DNA of 64,000 bases from DATFVA01 sp963832355. GTDB lineage: Bacteria; Bacteroidota; Ignavibacteria; Ignavibacteriales; Ignavibacteriaceae. The position numbers were made by a program, and so were the translations under genes. Below, piece by piece: positions 27,441 to 37,342 of this stretch; the stretch's first letter is position 1; each line of letters opens with the position of its first letter. The notes beneath the pieces were generated by a model, which saw only the letters and a list, made by a program, of their open reading frames with translations, did not search any database and was not told the origin of the DNA. The stretch is taken from positions 242,633 to 306,632 of the forward strand of contig CAWHTX010000016.1 of the NCBI GenBank assembly GCA_963832355.1. The letters are read 5' to 3'.

Positions 27441-30400
27441 TCAATATACTCTTAATATTTGCTGTTCCTGAATTACTGCAAGCTTTAATATTTTGGTAGC
27501 TCCTACATCCGGCAAATCGATATAGACTACATAAACACCACTTGCAACAGGGTAACCTGAATCATTTTGCAAATTCCATTTTTCAAACTGGCTGTTAACG
27601 TCAGATGAACTATGGTTGATTGTTTTGACAAGTACGCCGCTCAAATCGAATATTCTGATTGTTGCATTCTGAGGTAGATGACTGAATGTAACATAATGCT
27701 GTTCTCTTGCGGTTTCCCTGTACTGATATCCATAATAAGGATTAGGGAATACATTTATATTCTTAACATCTTCCTGTGCCTGGTTATTTGAGGTCGTAAC
27801 TTTCGTAGATGAGAATGTGAATACATCCGCTTCGATATTAGGATAGTTCGGCACAATGGTCATCGTGAACGGTGCTTCAAGATAAGGATGATCTCCTCTT
27901 GCCGATGGCCAGAAATCATACATATTGTCATTTTCTGTACCATCGTTAGTAGCATCATAATAATTAGGATCATAGGGGGTGTTATGAATAAAGGTATATT
28001 CTCTTCCTCCGTTCTCAGCGAAAGCAGAACCATCCCAGCCCATATCCCATTTGAGATTTGCACTTCCATCATTTGCGTCTTCAACGAAACTTACATTAAC
28101 CTGAACCGGATTATCCGGATCGCTTATATCGAATGCTTTGAAAGGCATCCAGCCAACTCCGTGGTAGCTATAGCTGTCACTTCTCCAGTAAACAGCACCC
28201 TGCGCCCAGCCATTTGCCTCAGAAGGAGTTGGATTGTCAGTCCATTCAAGGCGAACAGGGACATAACCAGAGGGCGGGAAACTTGTGCCCCAAAATTCAG
28301 TGCCAGTATCCATCCCACCGAAAAATTGACGTCCGCCCCAATTAGTTCCACTGATCCATCTGGTTCCTGTATAAGAGAGACTATTGATTGCGATAGGAGG
28401 ACCAATAACCTTTATCAGCATTCCGTTAATTATCTGATAGTTCTCGTCTCCAGATTGGTTTGTCTGATCAGCCAGAACCACTGTGTTGGTAGTTACGTCA
28501 GTAAGGTTCCAGACGTAATCTCCACCCAAAGTATCGAATGTAACTTTGTAGTCATGACCATTGGATTTAGATGGGTCTAATACTATTGGTAACACAGCTC
28601 CATCACTTGCTCCTGATGCATGAGTTACATCCAGTGTATCTCCACTTACGCTGCTGTATGTTGTTCCCGGATCCGGCATTTGCGGAGTTACATTAACAAT
28701 AGCAGGAGAGGATTCAAGCTGGAATGATGGCAAACTGGGATCATTATTATATGCAATTGCTGTAACAGCAAAGGTATATGATAGACCATTTGCCAAAGGT
28801 TTGTTAAAGATCTGATCTTCTGTAATTGTCAGATATCTTTGAAGGCCTTTTGTATTATCTAAGAATACAATTGGCTTAGTATAAATCAAGCCTGTACCTT
28901 CATCAAGCACTTTGTCAAACAATACCTGAACATTGTTCACTACGTCAAAGGTAGCAATTCTAACACCCTGAGTAATATCAGTACCTCCGGGAGGAAGCTG
29001 ATAAACTGAATAGGCTTCAAATGTGTAACTGCCATGCGGCTGATTTTCAATAACATTAACAAGACTATCAGGTTTACTCCAATTCAGTACAATTTTATCA
29101 TTTAATCCAACTGCGCTTACATTTGGTTTTGGCATAATTGGTATATCGAATAATTGATCATAAGCATATTGAGCAAAAGCATCATTATACTTTAGAACGC
29201 TTATACTGGAAAGATTATTCTTTCCCAATCCTCCAACGAGGGCAAGAACCACCTGAGCAGTATCATGATAGTTCATTGTAATAGGTCCGTTGGTAACCAT
29301 AATACGTCTGTCACCAGGTGCATCAACAGAGCCATCTAATTTACCGGTGCTGAACACCGGATCGCCGGTTAACAGATAAGTTCCATTCGGAGTTACATCA
29401 GCAACACTGGAAGGGAACGGTTGTGAAGCAGGATAAGGAGGATCAGGGAGGAAACCTCTCATAAGGTTATAAAATTCCAGAGTTCCTGTATATGTAAACG
29501 CCGGATCAGACCATGTACCTCCTGCTGCGAAGTAAGCATAAGAGCTCATCGGTTTAGCATTTACATATTTATATCCATGTCTCCATTTCAAGTCAAAAAT
29601 AGCACTGTCGTTAGGATTACCAGTAAATGTTGAAACACCCTGAAGGAAATCATAACCTACTGCCGGCGGAGCCAGGTTTTTTGTCAGGTATGTAGCATCA
29701 ACAGCCCCTGAATTATAAGCATAACCCAGGTTCAATGAAGTATCACAACCCGCAAAGTCATCACCTGAGTTTCCAACGTCGGGATCAGCCCACTGTACTA
29801 TATACATACTATCGATCGTAGCACTCGGGGGAGTTGTACCAGTTATTCCTTTGTAGTAAATATTTACTTTCTTAAAGATAACGTTCCCTAAGGCTCCTGC
29901 TACTGCATAGGCCCAGTATGTTTCAGATACTTCCAGCCCTATTTGCGGAGAACCGTAAAGAGGTGTCTGATCGTCATTATACTTGATGAACAGAGTTTGT
30001 GTTGCCCCGGGGATACCGGGAACATCACTTGCAGGATCATATTGTCCGTTGTTATTTTTGTCGTCATAAGGAGCACCCTCATCGGCAGGCCATTGATTCC
30101 AATCCGTTGCATATTGATCACGAATCGTCTGAATATCAGAAGCTGTAACTGCATTCACATCTTTATCAAAAAAGTCTGCCGCATCCTGTGTCAGGTCACC
30201 ATTAACATAATCTGATCTAACACGAAACAATCTGGTAACCGGCTTGCAGCCGGTTCCGTATGTATTTCCGTTTACGCGGACAGCCGGAGTAACACCGTCG
30301 TTAACTATACCTCCCCAGATGATACCCTCGGAAAAAATCGGACCGAAATTTACTCCATTTGGATACGCGCCGTTCCAGGATCCTCCGACAATCCAGTCGT

Positions 30401-30590
30401 GATAACCATCGGAACCTACCCAGCAGGTTATCTGGTTTACGTCGATAAGGCTTTGAGCCGGATTCACGGTTACTTTATTAAAGGGTGGTTTTTTATTTTT
30501 CCCTTCATTACCCTTATTCTCGGCATGTAAACCTACCGACAAGGATAATATCAGAATTATTAAAAAACTTAAATAATTAATTTTTTTCAT
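27441..30590 (-). CDS. Large exported protein with T9SS-type C-terminal domain
   Basis: 1049 aa from the ATG at 30590, which has GGAGG eight bases upstream; an ATG 11 codons earlier lacks this. Signal peptide about 1-23. The body is beta-rich and holds a fibronectin-like segment near residue 480 (GLNDKIVLNWSKPDS). The last 90 residues are a sorting-domain-like fold with NVFPNPYYGYQYRE, IRIFDLSGVLVKTI and PVASGVYVVYI, so it is likely exported by T9SS and attached to the surface. The remainder is not recognised. It follows the TonB receptor gene with about 55 bases between. Confidence 0.75.
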   Translation of the reverse strand: MKKINYLSFLIILILSLSVGLHAENKGNEGKNKKPPFNKVTVNPAQSLIDVNQITCWVGSDGYHDWIVGGSWNGAYPNGVNFGPIFSEGIIWGGIVNDGVTPAVRVNGNTYGTGCKPVTRLFRVRSDYVNGDLTQDAADFFDKDVNAVTASDIQTIRDQYATDWNQWPADEGAPYDDKNNNGQYDPASDVPGIPGATQTLFIKYNDDQTPLYGSPQIGLEVSETYWAYAVAGALGNVIFKKVNIYYKGITGTTPPSATIDSMYIVQWADPDVGNSGDDFAGCDTSLNLGYAYNSGAVDATYLTKNLAPPAVGYDFLQGVSTFTGNPNDSAIFDLKWRHGYKYVNAKPMSSYAYFAAGGTWSDPAFTYTGTLEFYNLMRGFLPDPPYPASQPFPSSVADVTPNGTYLLTGDPVFSTGKLDGSVDAPGDRRIMVTNGPITMNYHDTAQVVLALVGGLGKNNLSSISVLKYNDAFAQYAYDQLFDIPIMPKPNVSAVGLNDKIVLNWSKPDSLVNVIENQPHGSYTFEAYSVYQLPPGGTDITQGVRIATFDVVNNVQVLFDKVLDEGTGLIYTKPIVFLDNTKGLQRYLTITEDQIFNKPLANGLSYTFAVTAIAYNNDPSLPSFQLESSPAIVNVTPQMPDPGTTYSSVSGDTLDVTHASGASDGAVLPIVLDPSKSNGHDYKVTFDTLGGDYVWNLTDVTTNTVVLADQTNQSGDENYQIINGMLIKVIGPPIAINSLSYTGTRWISGTNWGGRQFFGGMDTGTEFWGTSFPPSGYVPVRLEWTDNPTPSEANGWAQGAVYWRSDSYSYHGVGWMPFKAFDISDPDNPVQVNVSFVEDANDGSANLKWDMGWDGSAFAENGGREYTFIHNTPYDPNYYDATNDGTENDNMYDFWPSARGDHPYLEAPFTMTIVPNYPNIEADVFTFSSTKVTTSNNQAQEDVKNINVFPNPYYGYQYRETAREQHYVTFSHLPQNATIRIFDLSGVLVKTINHSSSDVNSQFEKWNLQNDSGYPVASGVYVVYIDLPDVGATKILKLAVIQEQQILRVY

Positions 30591-30645
30591 ATTAAATAAC
30601 CTCCACAAGTTTATATTTTTCATGAGGCAACATTAAATTCTCCTA

Positions 30646-33600
30646 TTAATAATTGATTAACACACCAACACGTAATTGTCTGGGCGGACCAAATAAGTCA
30701 TATCCGTAGGTCTGAAGCGCTGCTGTTCTGTTATCGTAATTCAGTGACTGGTATAAATCAGCAAATCTTTGGGTGTATCTTTCTCCCGCGATGATCTGCT
30801 TACCATCAGTAGTATTCAGGAAACCATCACTGTAGGCATTTCCGGTTTTCTGATAAACATTTATTACATTTTTTGTATTAAGCAGGTTCTGAACTGCTAC
30901 GTAGAAATTTACATTAAGATTATAAATGTCGACTGTTTTATCCACACGTAAGTCAAAGTTATATACCCACGGTGTTGATGATGAGTTAGGAGGACCAATA
31001 GGTCTTCTGTTCCTCGGATCCTGAGCCGGTACAAGACCGCCTGTCCATGCCGATGACTGTGCAAGTCCGGTGTATTGAGCATAAGTGAACGGATGTCCGC
31101 TGTTGAAAGAGATAAGGAGATTTACTCCAAGCTGTGAAAGTATCGGACCGCCGTCATCTTTTCCGAACCTGTAATCGAGGAATATCGAACCGCGATGTGT
31201 CTGGTCATAAGTTAACGGTAATATAACTGTGGGGACTTCTTTATTAGATTGTAATGAGCCAATTCCGCTGCCGGTGAATGAGTTTGTTCCTGCTGCATCG
31301 GAATATGTATAATTTACTTCAGCTCTTATTCTCTCAATCCTTCTGAGATGTAATGCGAACTCGATGCCTTTTGTGGTAGCAAAGTCCTGGTTTACATATG
31401 CCTGGTAACTGCTTCTGGCAGCTCCCGGGTCGGTATATATTATTGAATACTGCAGCTGTCCCTTTATATCTTTATAGAATGCAGTGAGATCAAATGCTGC
31501 AAAATCTGTAATCTGTTGTGAAAACCCAATTTCATATTGTGTCGTCCTTACGGGTTCCGGATTATACGCAATCGGATTTGTGAAAAGGTTTGTAGCCGTC
31601 AGGATCTGAGCTGCCTGATAGACGCCTCTGTAAGCGATATCAAGACTGGGAGACTGAACAAATTTTCCATACTGTAAATGAAATACTGTTCTGTCTGTTA
31701 CAGGGAATGAGAATCCAAGTCTTGGAGAAACGAAACTGTATGTATTTCCTGTTTCTAAGGTATCCTGAGGAATAGTATTCAGAGAATCGACAGCAGGCAG
31801 TTTTGGATTTTTCCATGCCCAACTGTCCATATCAATGAAATCATACCTGAGACCAGCATTGATTATAAGATCACTTACTTCAATCCTGTCTTCGAGATAG
31901 CCCGAAGCCAATAAAGGATGTTTAGGGGCAAATTCACCTTGATCAGTTTCGTTGCCGAAAACATCAAATCCGAAATTATTATAATCCCTATATAGATTAG
32001 TTGAAATGAGCTCTCTCATTCCTGCATTGGTCGCTGCCAGATCGGGATACTGACGAACTGTAGTTAAGAAGTTATTAGCGTCAGTTTCCTGGAAGCGCCT
32101 TACAGTCCATCTCTGGAATGAACCTCCTAGCTTCAGAGCATGTTTCTCAATCTGACTTGTAAAGGAAGCGGAAGCACCTATATAGCTATTATGATCTTTT
32201 GTGAAATTCTGAAGATTGCCGTTGGTTGTAGCATTTCCCGGCGAAACCATTGGAGTTCCGGGACGGTTAAAATAGAAACCGTAAAAATCATACGGCTGCG
32301 GCGGTGATGAATAAGAAGGGTAAGTCCAGCCATATTTTGCGGCTTCGAGACTATCGCTGTACGCCATGAAATTATCCCCGAAAAATGCATCGTATGTCTT
32401 ATGCCGGGCATCGTAATAGTTTACATTGGCTTCAACAAAGGTACTGGGCGATAATAAATATGTACCTTTTAAATTAAGGAGAAGATTAGAATAATCATTC
32501 ATCGGCAGCCTGGCTGTATTATACATATCAATCAGGGTTGTATTTGCAGTACTGAAAATACCTATAGTTTGACCTCTTGTTCTCTCCCAGGTGAATGCTC
32601 CTGCTAATCTTAGAATAATCGGGTTGTTATCGAAGAGCACCGTTCCGTTTACGGTATACCTGTTATCCATCATTCCGGGCATGTTTCCGCCATTCCAGGT
32701 TAAGTACTGGTAATCAGAGGAATCAAGACCTCCTGTAATTGTTCCTTTACCACTGTAAAAACCGGTATCATAGATTTTCGTATTGGCAAGCAATGCCCCA
32801 TCGGAAAAAGCAACCGGATTTGCATACAGGAATGAAGGTGTAATATCACGGGTGAAACTATTTTCACCTGACAGGAAAATTTTCAGTTTATCTGTAACAA
32901 GGGGACCACTGAGTGTGAGTACATAATCTGAATATCCGTATGAATAAGTTCCCAGGAACTTATCAGTTCCTCCAGCCTGCCTTATTCCTGCGGAATTCAG
33001 GTTGAAGTTGTTACCATTATAATTTCCAAGGTTATCCGTTTCAGCTCTTATTGAGAAGTGATACTTGTCTGATCCGGTTTTGAAATCTGAAGAGACAATA
33101 CCGGCGTTTGCATTACCATATTCAGCAGTATAACCACCTGCCTGAATCAGTATTTCCTGTAAAGCATCAGGGGTAACATCTACAAGAGAACCGCCATTAC
33201 GGTTAAGAATATTTTTAACATCTGCACCTTCAACCATATAACCGGTCTCATCAGCACGGCTTCCGCGGATGAAAGTCTGCCCGTTCTGCTGAACAACACC
33301 AGGCTGGAGAGCAATGATATCATTGACATTCCTGACAGGCAGAGTAGTAATATCTTCGGAACCTACAATTCTCATTGCATTGGTTGAACTTTTTTCAATT
33401 AATGGTCTCTTGGATACAATTACTACCTCACCAGTTGTAATTTTTGATGAAGAAAGCTGGAAATCCTGACTGGCTGTTAGTCCTGCAACTACCCTGACGT
33501 TACTCACGGTAACATCCTGATAGCCTATGTAGGAAGCTTTTATAGAATAATTTCCAGGCTGTACCTGGCGAATAACATAATCGCCATTAACATCTGATGC

Positions 33601-33759
33601 TGCACCGAAACTGGTTCCTACTATAATTATATTAGCACCGATCAATGGTTCGCCGGTTTCCTTATCAGTTACTTTTCCGGAAACCCTACCAGTTTGCGCC
33701 AATACAAAAGAGCAGGAAAACAACATCAAGAGTAAGATTGTGTAAAATTTTCGAAACAT
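30646..33759 (-). CDS. TonB-dependent outer-membrane receptor
   Basis: 1037 aa. Signal peptide 1-21, carboxypeptidase-regulatory-like domain about 23-105 (GRVSGKVTDKETGEPLIGAN), plug domain about 120-230 (INDIIALQPGV-type motif and FIRGSRADETGYMVEG), then a large 22-strand-type barrel to the C-terminus, ending in an aromatic residue (LRVGVLINY). It has the SusC-like extra N-domain but no SusD partner. The substrate is unknown; the neighbouring T9SS cargo and DUF4397 lipoprotein may be its extracellular partners. The gene is intact over 3.1 kb. Confidence 0.88.
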   Translation of the reverse strand: MFRKFYTILLLMLFSCSFVLAQTGRVSGKVTDKETGEPLIGANIIIVGTSFGAASDVNGDYVIRQVQPGNYSIKASYIGYQDVTVSNVRVVAGLTASQDFQLSSSKITTGEVVIVSKRPLIEKSSTNAMRIVGSEDITTLPVRNVNDIIALQPGVVQQNGQTFIRGSRADETGYMVEGADVKNILNRNGGSLVDVTPDALQEILIQAGGYTAEYGNANAGIVSSDFKTGSDKYHFSIRAETDNLGNYNGNNFNLNSAGIRQAGGTDKFLGTYSYGYSDYVLTLSGPLVTDKLKIFLSGENSFTRDITPSFLYANPVAFSDGALLANTKIYDTGFYSGKGTITGGLDSSDYQYLTWNGGNMPGMMDNRYTVNGTVLFDNNPIILRLAGAFTWERTRGQTIGIFSTANTTLIDMYNTARLPMNDYSNLLLNLKGTYLLSPSTFVEANVNYYDARHKTYDAFFGDNFMAYSDSLEAAKYGWTYPSYSSPPQPYDFYGFYFNRPGTPMVSPGNATTNGNLQNFTKDHNSYIGASASFTSQIEKHALKLGGSFQRWTVRRFQETDANNFLTTVRQYPDLAATNAGMRELISTNLYRDYNNFGFDVFGNETDQGEFAPKHPLLASGYLEDRIEVSDLIINAGLRYDFIDMDSWAWKNPKLPAVDSLNTIPQDTLETGNTYSFVSPRLGFSFPVTDRTVFHLQYGKFVQSPSLDIAYRGVYQAAQILTATNLFTNPIAYNPEPVRTTQYEIGFSQQITDFAAFDLTAFYKDIKGQLQYSIIYTDPGAARSSYQAYVNQDFATTKGIEFALHLRRIERIRAEVNYTYSDAAGTNSFTGSGIGSLQSNKEVPTVILPLTYDQTHRGSIFLDYRFGKDDGGPILSQLGVNLLISFNSGHPFTYAQYTGLAQSSAWTGGLVPAQDPRNRRPIGPPNSSSTPWVYNFDLRVDKTVDIYNLNVNFYVAVQNLLNTKNVINVYQKTGNAYSDGFLNTTDGKQIIAGERYTQRFADLYQSLNYDNRTAALQTYGYDLFGPPRQLRVGVLINY

Positions 33760-33790
33760 GTTTATTCCTCCGTTATTTATAAACTTTTTT

Positions 33791-34480
33791 CTAATCGTCT
33801 GTGAAAACTTTCAATTTCAAGGAACCTAGAGTATCATAGACAGCAACTGTATATCTCTGCTTGGCATTTAAAGTGTGGGAATCTGGAAAAGATGTCTCAA
33901 GACTATCGTTGTAAGCAATACTAAATGTATACGATCCTGATTTAACAGGAGTGTATGACTGACTGCCTCCAAGATCCAGGCCCAGGTCAACACCTGTTGT
34001 ATCTGTACTATTAAATGAGATAGCATCCAGTGTTATATCGGGTGACCCATTGAAGAATGCTACGTGAGCAGTGTCCTGCGGAACGTTTGGAGTCTGAAAA
34101 ATGTATCTCTGTAGTTTCTTAACTGCCATATTTGAATTTGCGTCACCAATAAAATATATCCTTAGCTTATAGTCTGTCTCCGTTGACAACAAATACTCCT
34201 GGTTGTCAGCAGTGGAATAAGCAACATTTAGCTTTTTGGACCCTGCTTGTACGGTCATATCGGTCGATACATCACCAAAAGCGACGGTACCAACTGATTC
34301 TCCGTTCATTGTAATAGTTGCAGTTCCGGCGCCGGCAACTAAATTTGCAAATTCCAATTGACTATGATATACTATTTGATCCGGGATCGATTGAACACTA
34401 GTATCGACACACCCGGAAACAAAAAATATCAATCCGGAGCATAGTACTAAAAGAAATTTAACCTTATCAGGTAGCCTCAT
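33791..34480 (-). CDS. DUF4397-like lipoprotein
   Basis: 229 aa. Lipoprotein signal 1-24 with lipobox VSGC. Two beta-sandwich units of about 100 residues each resemble DUF4397: they begin LEFANLVAGAGTATITMNG and VAFFNGSPDITLDAIS. Function unknown; the family is found in cell-surface lipoproteins. It is the first gene of the minus-strand envelope unit; the TonB receptor start follows 31 bases after its stop. Confidence 0.72.
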   Translation of the reverse strand: MRLPDKVKFLLVLCSGLIFFVSGCVDTSVQSIPDQIVYHSQLEFANLVAGAGTATITMNGESVGTVAFGDVSTDMTVQAGSKKLNVAYSTADNQEYLLSTETDYKLRIYFIGDANSNMAVKKLQRYIFQTPNVPQDTAHVAFFNGSPDITLDAISFNSTDTTGVDLGLDLGGSQSYTPVKSGSYTFSIAYNDSLETSFPDSHTLNAKQRYTVAVYDTLGSLKLKVFTDD

Positions 34481-35154
34481 ATTTCCTCCTATTAGGATAA
34501 TTGAATTAAATCTTCGTGAAAATTTAGACAGAGCAATTCCTGGCGCTTAATTTGGAATTTTATGTCTGAGAGAAATGACTCACCCATGTAAATTAGTAAA
34601 TGTTGTTTCATTCCCTCTCGCTGTTATTTATAAATACTCTCAATTTATCTTATTAAATGCTATTAGTAATATTATTAATGATTGATAATTTATTAAGTAA
34701 AGATATTTTAATATTCGGATTATAAAGACCGGATGGGCACTGCAATGCTGATCTGCTGTTTTGGATATACGGATTCACTGCCCGCAAGAAATGTTTTTCA
34801 GATAAGAAATGTACACGCAAATTTGAAGCTGTAACCAAGTTACCATTAACCTCGCTTAATTTTAGAATTTTAATTTACACCTGAGAATTTCATAAGTCAA
34901 GAACGACGTATCAAAATAATTCATTTAAGCACTTTGCAAAGTCTTAAAAAACCACTTCAAAGTCAAGACTTTATATAATATTTTATGGCACGGAATTACT
35001 TATATAATAAGGACTTCTAAACTTTTCCTTAAGTATTGAATTAATTGAGTCCGTGTATTCAAAATTAAGTCGTGACTGTGAGACATAGCGCACGCCAAAA
35101 TTCACTCTAATCCAAACTTCCTGTTGATCAGTATTCCGTCAAATATAAGTCAGA
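34481..35154. other. Intergenic region, no convincing gene
   Basis: 674 AT-rich bases between two minus-strand envelope units. It should contain the promoter of the DUF4397-TonB unit. A reading frame at 34653-34838 has no binding site, no signal and no resemblance to anything, and I do not accept it. AAGTCTT near 34940 and AAGACTT near 34965 form a short imperfect inverted repeat of unclear meaning. Confidence 0.4.
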
Positions 35155-36726
35155 TCAGAACCTGGTGAACATTTTAAATTCTATACCGCTGAATTCCGGT
35201 TCATAGCGGCAGACGCCGCCAATACATATGTTCCCGGCCTGTCTTGTACCAAATAGGATGGATAGATCGGTATGATCATCTATCTTATAACCGAATTGAA
35301 TGAAACTCCAGAATTTCCTAACAACATTTCCCGGCTCCGGCTCTTTTGTCTGCATTTCACTTACTACCGCAACATTAAAATTTGGCGATCTCAGATACTC
35401 AAGGGCAACAGCGTCATCATAATATTGTTCACCGTTTAATTTGACTGTTGTCTGCTGGTGCTCAAGGGTAAATTTAATCGTATTAATTTCGTTGAAATAG
35501 AAAATATTCTCCAGTATTGGAGTAATGTTCTTAGTATCGGTATCTCTCTCTTCATTGTAACCAAAAGCCGCAATCGTTGTCCAGTTATCATTCCAGTCGT
35601 GATGGGCCTGGGCATACACCTCTTTTAACTGAATTCTTGAAGGTGAATTATCGTGAAGTATTCTTTTATAATAGGAACTGTATGGTAATGTTTTTGTTTC
35701 ACCGTAATCAGCACTGAAATAAGTTTCATCACTGAGATTATAGTTCAATTCAATCTGGAATCCCTGTTCATCAGCCTGATTCAATGCGGACGGGTGCCGG
35801 TTAAGAAGTACATAGGTATATTCTTTTCTTACAGAAGGGGGAGTATTATATATAATTGTTCCATCCTGTGAAGCAAAAGTAAAGTTATCGTAATACTTAT
35901 ATTCACCGGTTAATGCAAACGCATCATAGTAAAAGTTAACGCTTCCGTATGCCGCCTGTCCAACCTTCCAGTCGTTTTTATTGTAACGTGAATAAATGAC
36001 ATCCGAGGTGTCTGGATTTAATAGTCTATCCCTAACATCCCTGTTCTGCTTAAATCCGTATTCTCCGTAAAAATCCAAATTCCATATGCTGGGCATAATT
36101 CTTACAGCTGTAAGCATTGTCCTTGCAGCGTTTTCATCAGATGGTAAATTGGCTGCATATGAAGCTCCTATTTTCAGCTGCCTGGCGGCTTTATATTCAA
36201 TATCTGCAGCATGGAGAATTTCTTCTCTTACATTATCTGAATTTGCAGCCATCCCGGTGAGTGCAGTTAGGGTTATCCCGCCATACCTGGCCTGCAGTCT
36301 GGCTCCCAGAAGATTATTATCAACCCTGATATTCCTGTCCTCGTAGCTTTTCAGAACCAGGCCTCTGCCGAAGAGAGCATAATAGTTTCCCACAATAAGT
36401 TCTCCTCCCTGCTGTGCATCCCCTATCTCTGCCTTAATATATTTATAGGCTATATCAGCATATCTCTTTTTTCCCCTGCTTATAGCAGGACTCGGGTCGT
36501 TCGGTTCGAAAGTTTCAAACCTGATCCCTGCGCCAAAGATTCCCTTCTGATAATCGACATTCAGCCAGTCTTCGAATATTTCTATATGTCTGTTTATATC
36601 ATTCGAATATTCAAGCTGGTTTGAGAACCCTAATCCTTCAGGAAGAAAATTGCCTTCCTGTGCAAAAAGAACAGAGGTATTAAAGAGTATAAATGACGTA
36701 ATAATAAATAGTATTTTTCTATTCAT
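35155..36726 (-). CDS. Outer-membrane beta-barrel protein (DUF6029-like)
   Basis: 523 aa with a signal peptide (1-22, ending LFAQ) and dense alternating beta strands through to a C-terminal aromatic (FKMFTRF), as in an outer-membrane barrel. The layout resembles DUF6029-type Bacteroidota proteins (YFALFGRG-like block seen here as NYYALFGRGLVLKSYE), but the family assignment is from memory. It follows the TlpA-like gene by 29 bases, so they are almost certainly co-transcribed; a role in exporting or receiving the substrate of that thiol system is inference. Confidence 0.65.
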   Translation of the reverse strand: MNRKILFIITSFILFNTSVLFAQEGNFLPEGLGFSNQLEYSNDINRHIEIFEDWLNVDYQKGIFGAGIRFETFEPNDPSPAISRGKKRYADIAYKYIKAEIGDAQQGGELIVGNYYALFGRGLVLKSYEDRNIRVDNNLLGARLQARYGGITLTALTGMAANSDNVREEILHAADIEYKAARQLKIGASYAANLPSDENAARTMLTAVRIMPSIWNLDFYGEYGFKQNRDVRDRLLNPDTSDVIYSRYNKNDWKVGQAAYGSVNFYYDAFALTGEYKYYDNFTFASQDGTIIYNTPPSVRKEYTYVLLNRHPSALNQADEQGFQIELNYNLSDETYFSADYGETKTLPYSSYYKRILHDNSPSRIQLKEVYAQAHHDWNDNWTTIAAFGYNEERDTDTKNITPILENIFYFNEINTIKFTLEHQQTTVKLNGEQYYDDAVALEYLRSPNFNVAVVSEMQTKEPEPGNVVRKFWSFIQFGYKIDDHTDLSILFGTRQAGNICIGGVCRYEPEFSGIEFKMFTRF

Positions 36727-36755
36727 GCTCCGGGTCCAGTATTTTGCAGTGAGGT

Positions 36756-37262
36756 TTAGTGATTTATAAGCTTTTCAATTTTGTTTTTCATTTTGAGCTC
36801 ATCCCCCTTCATATAACCTAAATGTGTATAGACTATATTTCCTGATTTATCAAGCAGAACAGAATAAGGTATATTCTGTGCGTAGTATTTACGGGCAACC
36901 TCTGAATTTGTGTCAAGAAGTACCGGGAAAGGAAAATTCTTTGATCTGACAAAAGGCTTAACTTTTGCAACTGTCCTTTCATCATCAATCGAAATAGCAA
37001 GAACTTTCAGTCCTTTGTCCTTCAGATCGCGATATATATCTTTATATTTAGTCATCTCTTCAATGCATGGCTTGCACCATGTCGCCCAGAAACTAATAAG
37101 TACAGGACCATCGCCCAGTTCATCTTTTAATGAAACATAATCACCCTGCACGTTTTCAAGTTTAAAGTTGGGAGCGCTTCTGCCAGTCTGTTCCTGCTGT
37201 TCCTGGGCAGAGATGTTCACAAAAAAAAGTAGTAGCAGAGGCAGTAGGAAAAATTTGTTCAT
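36756..37262 (-). CDS. TlpA/ResA-like extracytoplasmic thioredoxin
   Basis: 168 aa. Signal peptide 1-19, then a TlpA/ResA-type AhpC-TSA/redoxin domain: PNFKLENVQGDYVSL, active site W62-C63-K-P-C66 inside FWATWCKPCIEEM, and NIPYSVLLDKSGNIV with the cis-proline. It likely reduces disulfides in exported proteins, cytochrome maturation partners or the CxxC proteins encoded just upstream. It lies between a terminator (37297-37333) and the barrel gene. Confidence 0.85.
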   Translation of the reverse strand: MNKFFLLPLLLLFFVNISAQEQQEQTGRSAPNFKLENVQGDYVSLKDELGDGPVLISFWATWCKPCIEEMTKYKDIYRDLKDKGLKVLAISIDDERTVAKVKPFVRSKNFPFPVLLDTNSEVARKYYAQNIPYSVLLDKSGNIVYTHLGYMKGDELKMKNKIEKLINH

Positions 37263-37296
37263 TTAAAACTCCATATTCAAAATTCATTCAAACAAA

Positions 37297-37333
37297 AGAG
37301 GCTGATCCGGCATAATGCGTCGGAACAGCCTCT
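37297..37333 (-). terminator. Rho-independent terminator
   Basis: AGAGGCTG (37297-37304) pairs with CAGCCTCT (37326-37333), with an inner TCCG/CGGA pairing. On the minus strand it is followed by TTTTGTTTG. It ends the two-repeat T9SS protein gene upstream of the TlpA gene. Confidence 0.7.
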
Positions 37334-37342
37334 GAACAAATA

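Noticed and set aside
27888..28580. A 230-codon open frame opposite the large T9SS cargo gene
   Set aside because: It is a shadow of the cargo gene; its composition (serine/arginine-rich, no domain) is that of an antisense frame.
24344..34480. A polysaccharide utilisation locus with SusC/SusD
   Set aside because: The TonB protein has a SusC-like N-domain, but no SusD-like lipoprotein and no glycoside hydrolase is present; the DUF4397-like lipoprotein is not a SusD.
34653..34838. A 61-codon reading frame in the long spacer
   Set aside because: No binding site, no signal, no resemblance; typical of chance frames in AT-rich DNA.
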